Assembly: GCF_003112575.1 (NCBI RefSeq)
Contig: NZ_BEWC01000010.1
Coordinates: 372,001-436,000 of the forward strand
Source: Streptomyces ardesiacus
GTDB lineage: Bacteria > Actinomycetota > Actinomycetes > Streptomycetales > Streptomycetaceae
Direction of reading: 5' to 3'
Length of the DNA stretch: 64,000 bases
Shown here one piece after another: positions 25,350 to 33,695 of this stretch. The notes under the pieces were generated by a model. That model was not told the DNA's origin, searched no databases, and saw nothing but the letters and a program-made list of their open reading frames with translations. The translations under genes were made by a program, and so were the position numbers. Position 1 is the first letter of the stretch. Every line of letters starts with the position of its first letter.

Positions 25350-26549
25350 GTGGACGTGACTCTGCTCGGCACCGGTGCCCCCGCGGGACTGCCCCGCCCC
25401 GACTGTCCCTGCGCGGCCTGTGCCGCGGCTCAGGGCGAGGACACGCGCGCGGCGACCGCGCTGCTGGTGGACGGGGCGCTGCTGCTCGACCTGACGCCGG
25501 GCGCGGCGTTCGCCGCCGCCCGGGCCGGGCACTCCCTGGCCGGGGTGCGGCAGGTGCTGCTCTCGCACCCGCACGACGGTCCCGCCGTGGAGGTGCCGGC
25601 CGGGCTGCCGCAGCCGGGCCGGGTGCCGGACGGGCGGGAACTGGCGCTGCTGACCGGGCACCGGGTGCGCGCGGTGGCGCTGGACGCGCCGGGCACCGGG
25701 TACGCGGTGACGGGCCCGGACGGCGGGCGGCTGCTGTACGTGCCGCCGGGCGGCGCCCCGGCCGGTCTGGAAGCGCCCGCGGAGCCCTACGACCTGGTCC
25801 TCGCGGACGTCGTGGGGCGGCCGGACGCGCTGGCGAGGCTGCGGGCGGTGGGCGCGGCGGGACCGACGACGGACGTCGTCGCCGTCCACCTGGACCACGA
25901 CGTGCCGCCCGGCCGGGAGCTGGCGCGGCGGCTCGCGGCGGCCGGGGCGCGGGCGGTGCCGGACGGGACGACGCTGGCGGTGGGCTCGTACGAGGACGTG
26001 CCCGACGTACCCCGGCGCACCCTCGTGCTGGGCGGCGCCCGGTCGGGCAAGTCGGTGGAGGCGGAACGCCGGCTGGAGTCCTTCCCCGACGTCCTCTACG
26101 TCGCCACCGGCGGCTCCCGCGGCGGCGACACCGAATGGGCGGCCCGGGTCGGTGCGCACCGGGAACGCCGCCCCGGCACCTGGCGGACCGCCGAGACCTG
26201 CGACCTGGTCCCCCTCCTGAAGGACGAGGGCCCGCCCCTCCTGATCGACTGCCTGTCCCTGTGGCTGACGGACGCGATGGACGCGGTCGGGGCGTGGGAC
26301 GACGCGGAGTGGGCGGACGGCGGCGAACGGGCGCTCAGGGACCGGGTGCGGGAGCTGACGGAGGCGGTCCGCACCACCCGGCGCACGCTGGTGGCGGTGT
26401 CGAACGAGGTCGGCTCGGGCATCGTCCCGGCCACCGCGTCCGGCCGCCGCTACCGCGACGAACTCGGCCGCCTGAACGCGGCGTTCGCCGCCGAGTGCGA
26501 GCAGGTGCTGCTCGTGGTGGCGGGCCAGGCGCTGGTGCTACGCGGCTGA
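25350..26549 (+). CDS. cobU: CobU (adenosylcobinamide kinase/guanylyltransferase) with an N-terminal MBL-like domain
   Basis: 399 residues. The C-terminal part (about 225-399) is a complete CobU: P-loop LGGARSGKSVEAE, LYVATGG, RRPGTWRT, LIDCLSLWLTD, SNEVGSGIVP and YRDELGRLNAAFA. It phosphorylates adenosylcobinamide and makes adenosylcobinamide-GDP. The N-terminal part (1-220) resembles a PhnP-type metallo-beta-lactamase fold: VTLLGTGAPAGLPRP, then a cysteine cluster PDCPCAAC. The usual HxHxDH motif reads SHPHDGPA, losing the last Asp-His. The domain may be structural or regulatory. GTG 25350 is chosen as the start. Confidence 0.9.
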   Translation: MDVTLLGTGAPAGLPRPDCPCAACAAAQGEDTRAATALLVDGALLLDLTPGAAFAAARAGHSLAGVRQVLLSHPHDGPAVEVPAGLPQPGRVPDGRELALLTGHRVRAVALDAPGTGYAVTGPDGGRLLYVPPGGAPAGLEAPAEPYDLVLADVVGRPDALARLRAVGAAGPTTDVVAVHLDHDVPPGRELARRLAAAGARAVPDGTTLAVGSYEDVPDVPRRTLVLGGARSGKSVEAERRLESFPDVLYVATGGSRGGDTEWAARVGAHRERRPGTWRTAETCDLVPLLKDEGPPLLIDCLSLWLTDAMDAVGAWDDAEWADGGERALRDRVRELTEAVRTTRRTLVAVSNEVGSGIVPATASGRRYRDELGRLNAAFAAECEQVLLVVAGQALVLRG

Positions 26550-27302
26550 GGCGTCCTTGCGGGCGACGACGCGGTGGGCGCGGGTGCCGGTGAGCACGGT
26601 GCAGCCCTGGGCCACGAGTTCGGCGTTCAGTCCGACGGGATGGACGGGGAACAGGCGACGCGGGTCGGCCACGTCGATGAGCAGGTACCCGCCGGGCCGC
26701 AGCACCCGCAGCGCGCCCCGCAGTTCGGCGCGCGGGTCCGCGACCTGCTCCAGGTATTCGAAGAGGCTGACGACGTCGTAGCGCTCCCGCAGCCGCGCGA
26801 TGATGTGATGATCCGTCAGCCGCCCGACGAACGCCTCCTCCACCCGTTCCCCGGCGCGGGCCCGCAGCACGCGGTGGGTGGGGTCGAGGCCGTCGAAGGA
26901 GGTGTACGGGAAGTGCGCCCGGGCGGCCAGCGGGAAGTCGGCGTCCCCGGTGCCGACGTCCAGCCAGCTCTCGGGGTCGGGACAGCGGCGGAGCATCGCA
27001 CGGGCGGCCAGCCCGTGCCTGAGCCGGACACCGGCCCGGACCACGGGGTGCCGGGCGGCGGACGTGAGCGGCGGGTTGCGGAAGACGTGCCGGCAGTCCG
27101 CACACCGTTCGATCGACGACCGGCGGGGCGCGCCCTGGCGCGGCCCGTCACCACGCGGCCGCGCACGCAGCCGCCGCGAGCCGCACCAGGGGCAGTCCTG
27201 GCGGTACGGCCCGTACGGCGGGACGGGAGGCACCGAGGGGGCGGAGGGTCCGGACACGGGCGGCTCCCGACACGAGACGAGGGTGTACGAGGGGACGTAC
27301 AC
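26538..27302 (-). CDS. Class I methyltransferase with an N-terminal zinc ribbon
   Basis: 254 residues. A possible zinc ribbon is formed by CPWCGSRRL and CADCRHVFRNPP (about residues 38-93). A SAM-binding domain follows: WLDVGTGDADFP, FDGLDPT, YDVVSLFEYLEQVADP, LRPGGYLLIDVADP. This resembles family 11/23-type methyltransferases that act on large or surface-linked substrates. Its stop overlaps the cobU stop by 12 bp (convergent). Whether it has a part in cobalamin metabolism is unknown. Start ATG 27302 is a best guess; later starts are possible. Confidence 0.8.
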   Translation of the reverse strand: MYVPSYTLVSCREPPVSGPSAPSVPPVPPYGPYRQDCPWCGSRRLRARPRGDGPRQGAPRRSSIERCADCRHVFRNPPLTSAARHPVVRAGVRLRHGLAARAMLRRCPDPESWLDVGTGDADFPLAARAHFPYTSFDGLDPTHRVLRARAGERVEEAFVGRLTDHHIIARLRERYDVVSLFEYLEQVADPRAELRGALRVLRPGGYLLIDVADPRRLFPVHPVGLNAELVAQGCTVLTGTRAHRVVARKDASAA

Positions 27303-27430
27303 GAGGGACCTACGACAATCCAGTCAAAACGTTACGTAGGTGATCGCCGTACCGGGCGCAACGACGCAGCCCGGGCGCGCTGCTCACGGGCCCTCCTTCG
27401 GGTTCGGCCGGGGCCGGTACTGTTCGGCGA

Positions 27431-28489
27431 ATGAGCTCGCTGAATCTCGACGACTTCACCGACCTGATCGAGCGCCCCGACGGCGGGGTCCGCCGCGACG
27501 CGGAGGCGCGCCGGGAGCGTCAGGCCGTCCCGCCCGGGACCCTGGGCCGCCTGGACGACCTGGGCGAGTGGCTGGCGGCGGCCCAGTCCGCCGTACCGGT
27601 ACGGCCCGTCGTACGGCCCCGGGTGGTGCTCTTCGCCGGTGACCACAAGGTCGCCGAGCTGGGAGTCTCGGCGCGGCCCGCGGGCGGCGCCGGCGAGCTG
27701 GTGCGCGAGGTGCTGGCGGGGAACCGGCCGGTGTCGGTGCTCGCCGGGCGCCTGGACGTGCCCGTACGCGTCGTCGACATGGCCCTGGACTGCGACCCGG
27801 AGTCCCTGCCGGCCGAGGTGGCGGGGCACCGGGTGCGGCGCGGCGGCGGACGCATCGACGTCGAGGACGCGCTGACGCCGGAGGAGGCGGAGGCCGCCTT
27901 CCGGGCCGGGATGGCGGTGGCCGACGAGGAGGCCGACTCGGGCACGGACCTGGTGGTGCTCGGCGACCTGAGCGTGGGCGGTACCACGGCGGCGGGCGTC
28001 CTGGTCGCGGCCCTGTGCGGAACGGACGCGTCGGTCGTCACCGGCCGGGGCGGGCTGCCGATCGACGACCTGGCGTGGATGCGCAAGTGCGCGGCGATCC
28101 GCGACGCGTTGCGGCGCGCGCGGCCGGTCCTCGGCGACCAGTTGCAGCTCCTCGCCACGGTCGGCGGCGCGGACCTCACCGCAATGACGGGCTTCCTGCT
28201 GCAGAGCGCGGTGCGCAAGACGCCGGTGATCCTGGACGGCGTCGTGACGGCCGCGTGCGCGCTGGTCGGGCAGCGGGTCGCCTTCCGGGCGCCGGACTGG
28301 TGGCTGGCCGCGCACGACAGCGGGGAGCCGGGGCAGGCGAAGGCGCTGGACCGGATGGCGCTGGAGCCGCTGCTGACGCAGGGCGTGAAGGTGGGCGAGG
28401 GGGTGGGCGGACTGCTGGCCCTGCCCCTGGTGCAGGCGGCGGCGTCGCTGGCGGCGGAGCTGCCGGAGGTCTCCGACGGGAGCGAGTGA
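27431..28489 (+). CDS. cobT: CobT-family nicotinate-nucleotide:dimethylbenzimidazole phosphoribosyltransferase
   Basis: A 352-residue CobT-like enzyme, expected to activate the lower ligand of cobalamin as alpha-ribazole phosphate. Family landmarks are PPGTLGRLDDLGEWLA near the N-terminus, VVLFAGDHKVAELGVSA, GDLSVGGTTAAGVLVAAL and the C-terminal glutamate region VKVGEGVGGLLALPLV. Several positions differ from the textbook motifs (DHGV is DHKV, and EMGIGNTT is DLSVGGTT), so substrate preference may differ. It lies in a loose cobalamin cluster with cobU and cobS. ATG 27431 starts 8 residues before the family core. Confidence 0.85.
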   Translation: MSSLNLDDFTDLIERPDGGVRRDAEARRERQAVPPGTLGRLDDLGEWLAAAQSAVPVRPVVRPRVVLFAGDHKVAELGVSARPAGGAGELVREVLAGNRPVSVLAGRLDVPVRVVDMALDCDPESLPAEVAGHRVRRGGGRIDVEDALTPEEAEAAFRAGMAVADEEADSGTDLVVLGDLSVGGTTAAGVLVAALCGTDASVVTGRGGLPIDDLAWMRKCAAIRDALRRARPVLGDQLQLLATVGGADLTAMTGFLLQSAVRKTPVILDGVVTAACALVGQRVAFRAPDWWLAAHDSGEPGQAKALDRMALEPLLTQGVKVGEGVGGLLALPLVQAAASLAAELPEVSDGSE

Positions 28490-28563
28490 ACCCCGGTTCA
28501 GGTGAACGGGGTTCGGTGAACCGGGGATTCTTGGTTGCCCGGGGGTGGGCCACGGGGCCCGGC

Positions 28564-28953
28564 GTTGACCGGTGCCCGGGGGGTGTGCGGGCGCGGGGTC
28601 GGATCGCGAGCCCGGCGCAGCGGGGTGCCGCTGCGCCCACCCGTGCCGCCCCAGCGGCACGACTGCCCGCAGCTGGGGGGGGCGTGGCGACTGCCCGCAG
28701 CTGGGGGGGCTACGGTCGGCAGCCGCGTACGGCGAGAAGGGGACGTGTCGGGGGGTGTCCGCCCGCAGCGGTTGGCGCGTCAACGGAGTCCACTTCTGTG
28801 GCCGACCGATTCCGCGCCGTTCCGAGGACGGACACCCCCCGACGCGGCCCCGACCCACAACGCACCCCACCGCGCACCGCGCACCCCCACCGAACCCGCA
28901 CAGGCGCCGCAGGCACCCGCACCCCCACCCACCCCGCACAGGCGCCGCAGGCA
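28564..28953 (+). repeat. Large dispersed intergenic repeat, family A, copy 1 (390 bp)
   Basis: Nearly identical in sequence and orientation to 41750-42063. It begins GTTGACCGGTGCCCGGGGGG and ends ACCCCGCACAGGCGCCGCAG. Inside is a perfect 15-bp inverted repeat, GTCGGGGGGTGTCCG (28747-28761) / CGGACACCCCCCGAC (28829-28843), enclosing a 67-bp conserved AT-richer core. This copy has two internal tandem duplications: one of a unit ending GCAGCTGGGGGG, the other of a unit ending CAGGCGCCGCAGGCA. The 467-bp gap between cobT and the next gene holds no plausible gene. Confidence 0.9.
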
Positions 28954-28956
28954 TCG

Positions 28957-29697
28957 TCACCGCGGATCCGGACGACCGCCGATCCAGTCCTGGACGATGC
29001 GGCGCGGGCCGGACCAGCGGCGGTCGTGGCGGTAGGCGCGCAGGCGGGCCTTCGCGCGGGCGCGCGGGCGGTGGGCGTAGAAGCGGCGGGCCCACGGGGA
29101 GCCCGGCCGGGCCAGGCGGACCGCTCCGATCAGGGCGATCACGGGCACGATCACCCCGAAGACCGCCAGCCGCGCCTTGCCCTTGGCCAGGGCGAGGAGG
29201 GAGAAAAGGAAGTTGCCCGCGACCGTCAGGATGACGTTTATGCGGTCCTGCGACTCGCCCTGGGACACGCCGTCCACACCGAAGGGCGTGAAGCCGGCGA
29301 GAACCAGCCCGACCAGGGCCGCGGTGAGCACCACGACCTCCACGCTCTGGCGCCCCGCCTCGGACCAGTAGACGTCGTCGAGGTGCAGGATCAGCGCGAA
29401 CTCGTCGAGGACGAGCCCCGCCCCGATGCCGAAGACCACCGCCGCGAGCGCCGGCCCGAACCCCTGCCGGCCTCCCGCGACCGCGGCGAAGCCGCCGATG
29501 ACGGTGAGCACCACGCCGGGGACCACGTGATGGATGTGCACCCCGCCCGCCTCGACGTTCCCGAAGGGCCCCTTCCCCGCCCGGATCAGACGGGTGACGA
29601 CCCGGGTGACCACGAACGTCAGCACGAACGCCGTCAGCGCGAGGAGCAGCGGCAGCTTGCCCGGTTCCACGATGTTGCGCTGCCACCACTCTCCCAT
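28957..29697 (-). CDS. Integral membrane protein, function unknown
   Basis: 246 residues with about six to seven hydrophobic helices (first at about 14-36, last at about 185-205), a conserved-looking VHIHHVVPGVVL segment and an acidic patch LDEFALILHLDDVYW between helices. The C-terminal 45 residues are very basic and cytosolic. The His and Asp residues in membrane-adjacent loops could bind metal, but this is inference. It is divergent from cobS, with the start codons 60 bp apart. Copy 1 of the large repeat lies immediately beyond its stop. Confidence 0.8.
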   Translation of the reverse strand: MGEWWQRNIVEPGKLPLLLALTAFVLTFVVTRVVTRLIRAGKGPFGNVEAGGVHIHHVVPGVVLTVIGGFAAVAGGRQGFGPALAAVVFGIGAGLVLDEFALILHLDDVYWSEAGRQSVEVVVLTAALVGLVLAGFTPFGVDGVSQGESQDRINVILTVAGNFLFSLLALAKGKARLAVFGVIVPVIALIGAVRLARPGSPWARRFYAHRPRARAKARLRAYRHDRRWSGPRRIVQDWIGGRPDPR

Positions 29698-29757
29698 ATG
29701 CGCACTTTATCCCCGGGGCCCGTCAACGCCCCGGCGTCCGCCGGGTAGTCTGCGCCG

Positions 29758-30543
29758 GTGTTCAGGACCCCCTCCCCCGACGGCCTCCGTTTCGCCTTCG
29801 GCACCCTCACCGTGCTCCCGGTCAAGGTGACCCGCTGGGACCGGGCCGCCGCGCGCGGCGGCATGCTGTGCGCGCCGCTGGCCGGGCTGACCGTGGGGGT
29901 CCTCGCCGCGTGCGCCGGGCTGCTGCTGCTCGCGCTGGGCGCCGGGGGCCTGCTCGCCGCGGTCGCCACCGCCGCCGTACCCGCCGTACTCACGCGGGGA
30001 CTGCACCTGGACGGGCTCGCCGACACCGCCGACGGACTGGGCAGCGGCAAGCCCGCCGAGGACGCCCTGCGGATCATGAAGCAGTCGGACATCGGGCCGT
30101 TCGGCGTGCTCGCCCTCCTGTTCACGCTCCTGGCCCAGGTGGCCGCCCTCGCCCAGGCCTACGACGCTTCGTGGACGCGCGGCGCGCTCGCCGCCGTGGT
30201 GTCGGCGACCGCCGCCCGGCTGGCGCTGACGACGGCGGCCCGGGCCGGAGTGCCCGCCGCCCGCCCGGAGGGACTGGGCGCGGCGGTCGCCGGGGTCGTC
30301 CCGGCCGGCCGGGCGTCGGCCGTGGCGGCGACGGTCGTCGTCCTGGCCGCGGCGGTGGCGGGTGCGTGCCTGGGCCCCTACGACGCCCTGCGCACGGCGC
30401 TCGCCGTCGTGGGCGCGGTCGCCCTCGCCGAACTGCTGCTGCGGCACTGTGTCCGCCGCTTCGGCGGCGTCACGGGCGACGTCTTCGGCGGGGTGGCGGA
30501 GACGGCGGCCACGACCGCGCTGGTGATCCTGGCTCTGGCCTGA
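29758..30543 (+). CDS. cobS: Adenosylcobinamide-GDP ribazoletransferase (cobalamin synthase)
   Basis: A 261-residue polytopic membrane enzyme that joins adenosylcobinamide-GDP with alpha-ribazole (phosphate) in the last step of cobalamin assembly. The family core is clear: an N-terminal FAFGTLTVLPV, then LTRGLHLDGLADTADGLGS (catalytic aspartates), IMKQSDIGPFG, and several hydrophobic helices. With CobU and CobT it completes the nucleotide-loop assembly pathway. GTG start at 29758. Also called CobV in the aerobic nomenclature. Confidence 0.93.
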   Translation: MFRTPSPDGLRFAFGTLTVLPVKVTRWDRAAARGGMLCAPLAGLTVGVLAACAGLLLLALGAGGLLAAVATAAVPAVLTRGLHLDGLADTADGLGSGKPAEDALRIMKQSDIGPFGVLALLFTLLAQVAALAQAYDASWTRGALAAVVSATAARLALTTAARAGVPAARPEGLGAAVAGVVPAGRASAVAATVVVLAAAVAGACLGPYDALRTALAVVGAVALAELLLRHCVRRFGGVTGDVFGGVAETAATTALVILALA

Positions 30544-30592
30544 CGAGCGGCGACGCCCGGGGCCCGCCGTCCGGGGGCCGCCGGGGCGCCGC

Positions 30593-31414
30593 TCAACAGG
30601 CCTCGCGCCACGCGTCCAGTTCGTACTTCTTCAGCATCGAACTGAGCCGCAGCTCACGGGAGTCGGCGCAGAAGCGTTCCGTCGGCAGTTCGTACTCGAC
30701 GTGGAAGACGGCCTTGTCCGCGTCGACGAACGGCCGGTTGTCGGCGCACTCGCCGTACTGGGCGCACTGCTCGTTGACGGCGAAGTCGAAGTCGTCCACC
30801 AGCTCCGGTATCTGGTCCAGGTCGTTCTTCAGGCCGACGGCCATCCCGCGGTCGTGGGCGAGCTTCGCGACCAACCGGTTGTAGCGGAGCTGGTCGTCGG
30901 CGGTGAGCGGGAAGCCGGTGTCGTTCTTGTAGCCGTCCATGTTGTCCGGCTCGACGGCGTCGAAGCCCTTGTCGCGGCACATGTCGAGGCGCTCGGCCAT
31001 CAGCGGCTCCAGGACGTCCGTGGCACGGATGTCCAGCCACCGCTCGCCCTCCCAGCCGTTGCCCTTGCCCAGCACCTCGGCCGGGAAGTCGTCGGCGTCG
31101 GGCCGGAAGTCCTCCCAGGCGCCGGTGGAGACGTAGCAGATGACCTTGCGCCCGTCCTCGTGCAGACCGGCGACCGTCGCCTTGTCGTGGTCGAAGCCGT
31201 CGATGTCGTAGACCGGTACGTCCACGGACGTGTCCAGTTTGCCGCTGAGCTGCCACTGCCAGGCGGTGCCCGGCGTGGGCCGCCAGCGCCCGCCGGCCCC
31301 GCCGTCGGCGCTGTCGGCAACGTCGGCGCTGTCGGCACCGCTGTCGCCGGGTGCCGAGGTGCACCCCGCGAGCAGCAGCAGGAGGAGGGCTGTCGACAGG
31401 ACCGGGCGTCTCAC
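30593..31414 (-). CDS. Secreted lipoprotein, GH114-like (endo-alpha-1,4-polygalactosaminidase family)
   Basis: A 273-residue lipoprotein with signal LLLLLLAGC (C18), followed by a linker rich in Asp/Ser/Ala and a GH114-like TIM-barrel domain: WQWQLSGKLDTS, VYDIDGFDHDK, VICYVSTGAWEDFRPD, WLDIRATDVLEPLM, GFDAVEPDNMDGYKNDTGF, GLKNDLDQIPEL. Acidic residues in EPDN and YDIDG are candidate catalytic residues. It probably acts on an extracellular aminosugar polymer; the substrate is not proven. GTG 31414 has GGAG eight bases upstream. A longer frame to 31573 lacks a signal peptide at its start. Confidence 0.88.
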   Translation of the reverse strand: MRRPVLSTALLLLLLAGCTSAPGDSGADSADVADSADGGAGGRWRPTPGTAWQWQLSGKLDTSVDVPVYDIDGFDHDKATVAGLHEDGRKVICYVSTGAWEDFRPDADDFPAEVLGKGNGWEGERWLDIRATDVLEPLMAERLDMCRDKGFDAVEPDNMDGYKNDTGFPLTADDQLRYNRLVAKLAHDRGMAVGLKNDLDQIPELVDDFDFAVNEQCAQYGECADNRPFVDADKAVFHVEYELPTERFCADSRELRLSSMLKKYELDAWREAC

Positions 31415-31665
31415 GGGGGGTGCTCCAGAGTGCGGTTGGGGTGGGCGGCGTGCCCCCGCAATGATCTCCCATCCGCGGTCCGGCGCGGAAACCGCGGCCC
31501 CGCGGGAGGGAGCGCGGCCGGGGTCGAGCGTAGGCTCGTGCCGAGTGTTCGCCTGCCCAGGCGAGGACCGCAACGCAGGAGGGATCTAGGGTCGGATGTC
31601 GGGCCCGGTCGACCCACCCGCATTCGGCCACACCAGACTTCATACGGAAGCGAGATTTCACCACC

Positions 31666-33207
31666 GTGACTGCTCTCACTCTCTCCACCGCCGCGGCGCC
31701 CGGCCTCCGGGCCGACGCGATCGTGATCGGTGTCGCCAAGGGCTCGAACGGCCCGTCCGTCGCACCGGGCGCCGAGGCCGTGGACAAGGCGTACGACGGC
31801 CGGCTCGCCGGCGTCCTGGAGACCCTCGGTGCCTCGGGCGCCGAGGGCGAGGTGACGAAGCTGCCCGCGCCGTCCGGCTTCAAGGCGCCCGTCGTCGTGG
31901 CGGTGGGCCTCGGTGCCGAGCCCGACAAGGACGCCGGCTTCGACGGGGAGGCGCTGCGGCGGGCCGCCGGCGCGGCCGCCCGTGCCCTGGCCGGCGCCAA
32001 GAAGGCCGCCTTCGCCCTGCCGCTCGCCGAGGCCGCCGACGCCGGCGCCGTCGCCGAGGGCGTGCTGCTCGGCGCGTACGCCTTCGACGCGTACAAGGAG
32101 TCCGCGAAGGAGACCAAGGGTGCCAAGGGCGCCAAGGGCAACGGCAAGGCCCCGCTGGCGGAGGCCGCGCTGCTCGGCGGCAAGCCCCGCGACAAGGCGT
32201 ACAAGGCCGCGATCGAGCGTGCGGCGGCCGTCTCCGAGGAGCTGAACCGCGCCCGCGACCTGGTCAACACCCCGCCGAACGACCTCGACCCGGAGGCGTT
32301 CGCGGCGGTGGCGCAGACCGCCGCCAAGGAGCACGGCATCAAGGTGCAGGTGCTCGACGAGAAGGCGCTCACCAAGGGCGGCTACGGCGGCATCCTCGGC
32401 GTCGGCGCCGGTTCGGCGTCGGGTCCGCGGCTGGTGAAGCTGTCGTACACCTCGCCCAAGGCCAAGAAGTCCCTCGCCTTCGTCGGCAAGGGCATCACCT
32501 ACGACTCGGGCGGCATCTCGCTGAAGCCGGCCGGCCACAACGAGACGATGAAGTGCGACATGGCCGGCGCCGCCGCCGTGTTCGCCGCGGTCGTCGCCGC
32601 CGCGCGGCTCGGCCTGGAGGTCAACGTGACCGGCTGGCTGGCGCTGGCCGAGAACATGCCGTCCGGTTCCGCGACGCGTCCGGGCGACGTGCTGCGCATG
32701 TACAGCGGCAAGACGGTGGAGGTGCTCAACACCGACGCCGAGGGCCGGCTCGTGCTCGCCGACGCGCTGTGGGCGGCCTCGCAGGAGAAGCCGGACGCGA
32801 TCATCGACGTGGCGACCCTGACCGGCGCGATGATGCTGGCGCTGGGCAGCCGGACGTACGGCGTCATGGCGAACGACGACGCGTTCCGCTCCGCGGTGTA
32901 CGAGGCGGCCGAGGAGGTCGGCGAGCCGGCGTGGCCGATGCCGATGCCGGAGCACCTGCGCAAGGGCCTCGACTCGGCGACCGCCGACATGGCGAACATG
33001 GGTGAGCGGATGGGCGGCGGTCTGGTGGCCGGTCTGTTCCTGCGGGAGTTCGTCGGCGAGGGCATCGCCTGGGCCCACCTGGACATCGCGGGTCCGGCCT
33101 TCAACGAGGGCGCGCCGTTCGGGTACACGCCGAAGGGCGGTACGGGAACGGCGGTGCGGACGCTGGTGCGGGTTGCCGAGCTGGCGGCCGCGGGTGAGCT
33201 GGGCTAA
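31666..33207 (+). CDS. pepA: Leucyl aminopeptidase (M17)
   Basis: 513-residue cytosolic M17 aminopeptidase that removes N-terminal residues from peptides using two metal ions. The N-terminal macro-like domain (about 1-180) is followed by the catalytic domain with VGKGITYDSGGISLKP (lysine and aspartate ligands), KCDMAGAAAVFA and the signature NTDAEGRLVLADAL. It belongs to the hexameric PepA group. It is divergent from the GH114-like lipoprotein gene and faces the long repeat-filled gap before lpdA. Confidence 0.96.
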   Translation: MTALTLSTAAAPGLRADAIVIGVAKGSNGPSVAPGAEAVDKAYDGRLAGVLETLGASGAEGEVTKLPAPSGFKAPVVVAVGLGAEPDKDAGFDGEALRRAAGAAARALAGAKKAAFALPLAEAADAGAVAEGVLLGAYAFDAYKESAKETKGAKGAKGNGKAPLAEAALLGGKPRDKAYKAAIERAAAVSEELNRARDLVNTPPNDLDPEAFAAVAQTAAKEHGIKVQVLDEKALTKGGYGGILGVGAGSASGPRLVKLSYTSPKAKKSLAFVGKGITYDSGGISLKPAGHNETMKCDMAGAAAVFAAVVAAARLGLEVNVTGWLALAENMPSGSATRPGDVLRMYSGKTVEVLNTDAEGRLVLADALWAASQEKPDAIIDVATLTGAMMLALGSRTYGVMANDDAFRSAVYEAAEEVGEPAWPMPMPEHLRKGLDSATADMANMGERMGGGLVAGLFLREFVGEGIAWAHLDIAGPAFNEGAPFGYTPKGGTGTAVRTLVRVAELAAAGELG

Positions 33208-33276
33208 GGACGCCTGAGGGGTGCCGGGCGCGGGCGACTGCGCGGCTGCGGGTCCGTCGTGGCCGGTCGCGCAGTT

Positions 33277-33457
33277 CCCCGCGCCCCTTTGGCCGGTCCT
33301 CCGGGCACCGCCCGCGGAGGCACCGCACGCCACCGCGCCCACGCGCCCCAGCCGCAGATCGACACAGCCCCGCGCCCCTCGGCCGGCCCTCCGGGCACCG
33401 GCCGCAAAGGCACCGCACACCGCAGCGGCCACCCTGCCCAGCCGCAGATCAGCACAG
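33277..33457 (+). repeat. Two imperfect tandem 91-bp units in the pepA-lpdA gap
   Basis: Each unit starts CCCCGCGCCCCT (33277 and 33368), then GGCCGGYCCTCCGGGCACCG, and ends CAGCCGCAGATC followed by ACACAG or GCACAG. A third start (TCCCGCGCGCCC) begins at about 33459. The first unit is preceded by GCGCAGTTCCCCGCGCCCCT, a string I recognise as recurrent in Streptomyces intergenic DNA. Function unknown. The whole gap (33208-33695, 488 bp) holds no supported gene. Confidence 0.8.
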
Positions 33458-33528
33458 TCCCGCGCGCCCGGCGGGGTCGTGCCGCCCTCGGTGGCACGTT
33501 CCGCCCGCTGCTCCGCTCACATGAACGT

Positions 33529-33545
33529 GGGGTGTCTCACACCCC
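33529..33545. promoter_or_regulatory. Short dyad in the lpdA upstream region
   Basis: GGGGTGT-CTC-ACACCCC is a perfect 17-bp dyad 150 bp upstream of lpdA. It could be an operator or a small hairpin. The context gives no regulator. Confidence 0.35.
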
Positions 33546-33695
33546 GGCCCGGCGTCTCGTTCGGCTCTCACAAGTGCGAAGATGGAGCCCGGCAGGACAG
33601 GGCCCACCCAAGGGCCGAGAACAAAGAGCGGCCGGACACCAGCCGCCGACCGGTCACTGGAGACCGGCGTGGCGCACATGCATGGAGGACGTGAC

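Noticed and set aside
28535-29035. Open frames through the large repeat, copy 1
   Set aside because: Pro/Arg/His-rich translations with no conserved domain. The two copies of the repeat keep nucleotide rather than reading-frame conservation, as length changes break the frame.
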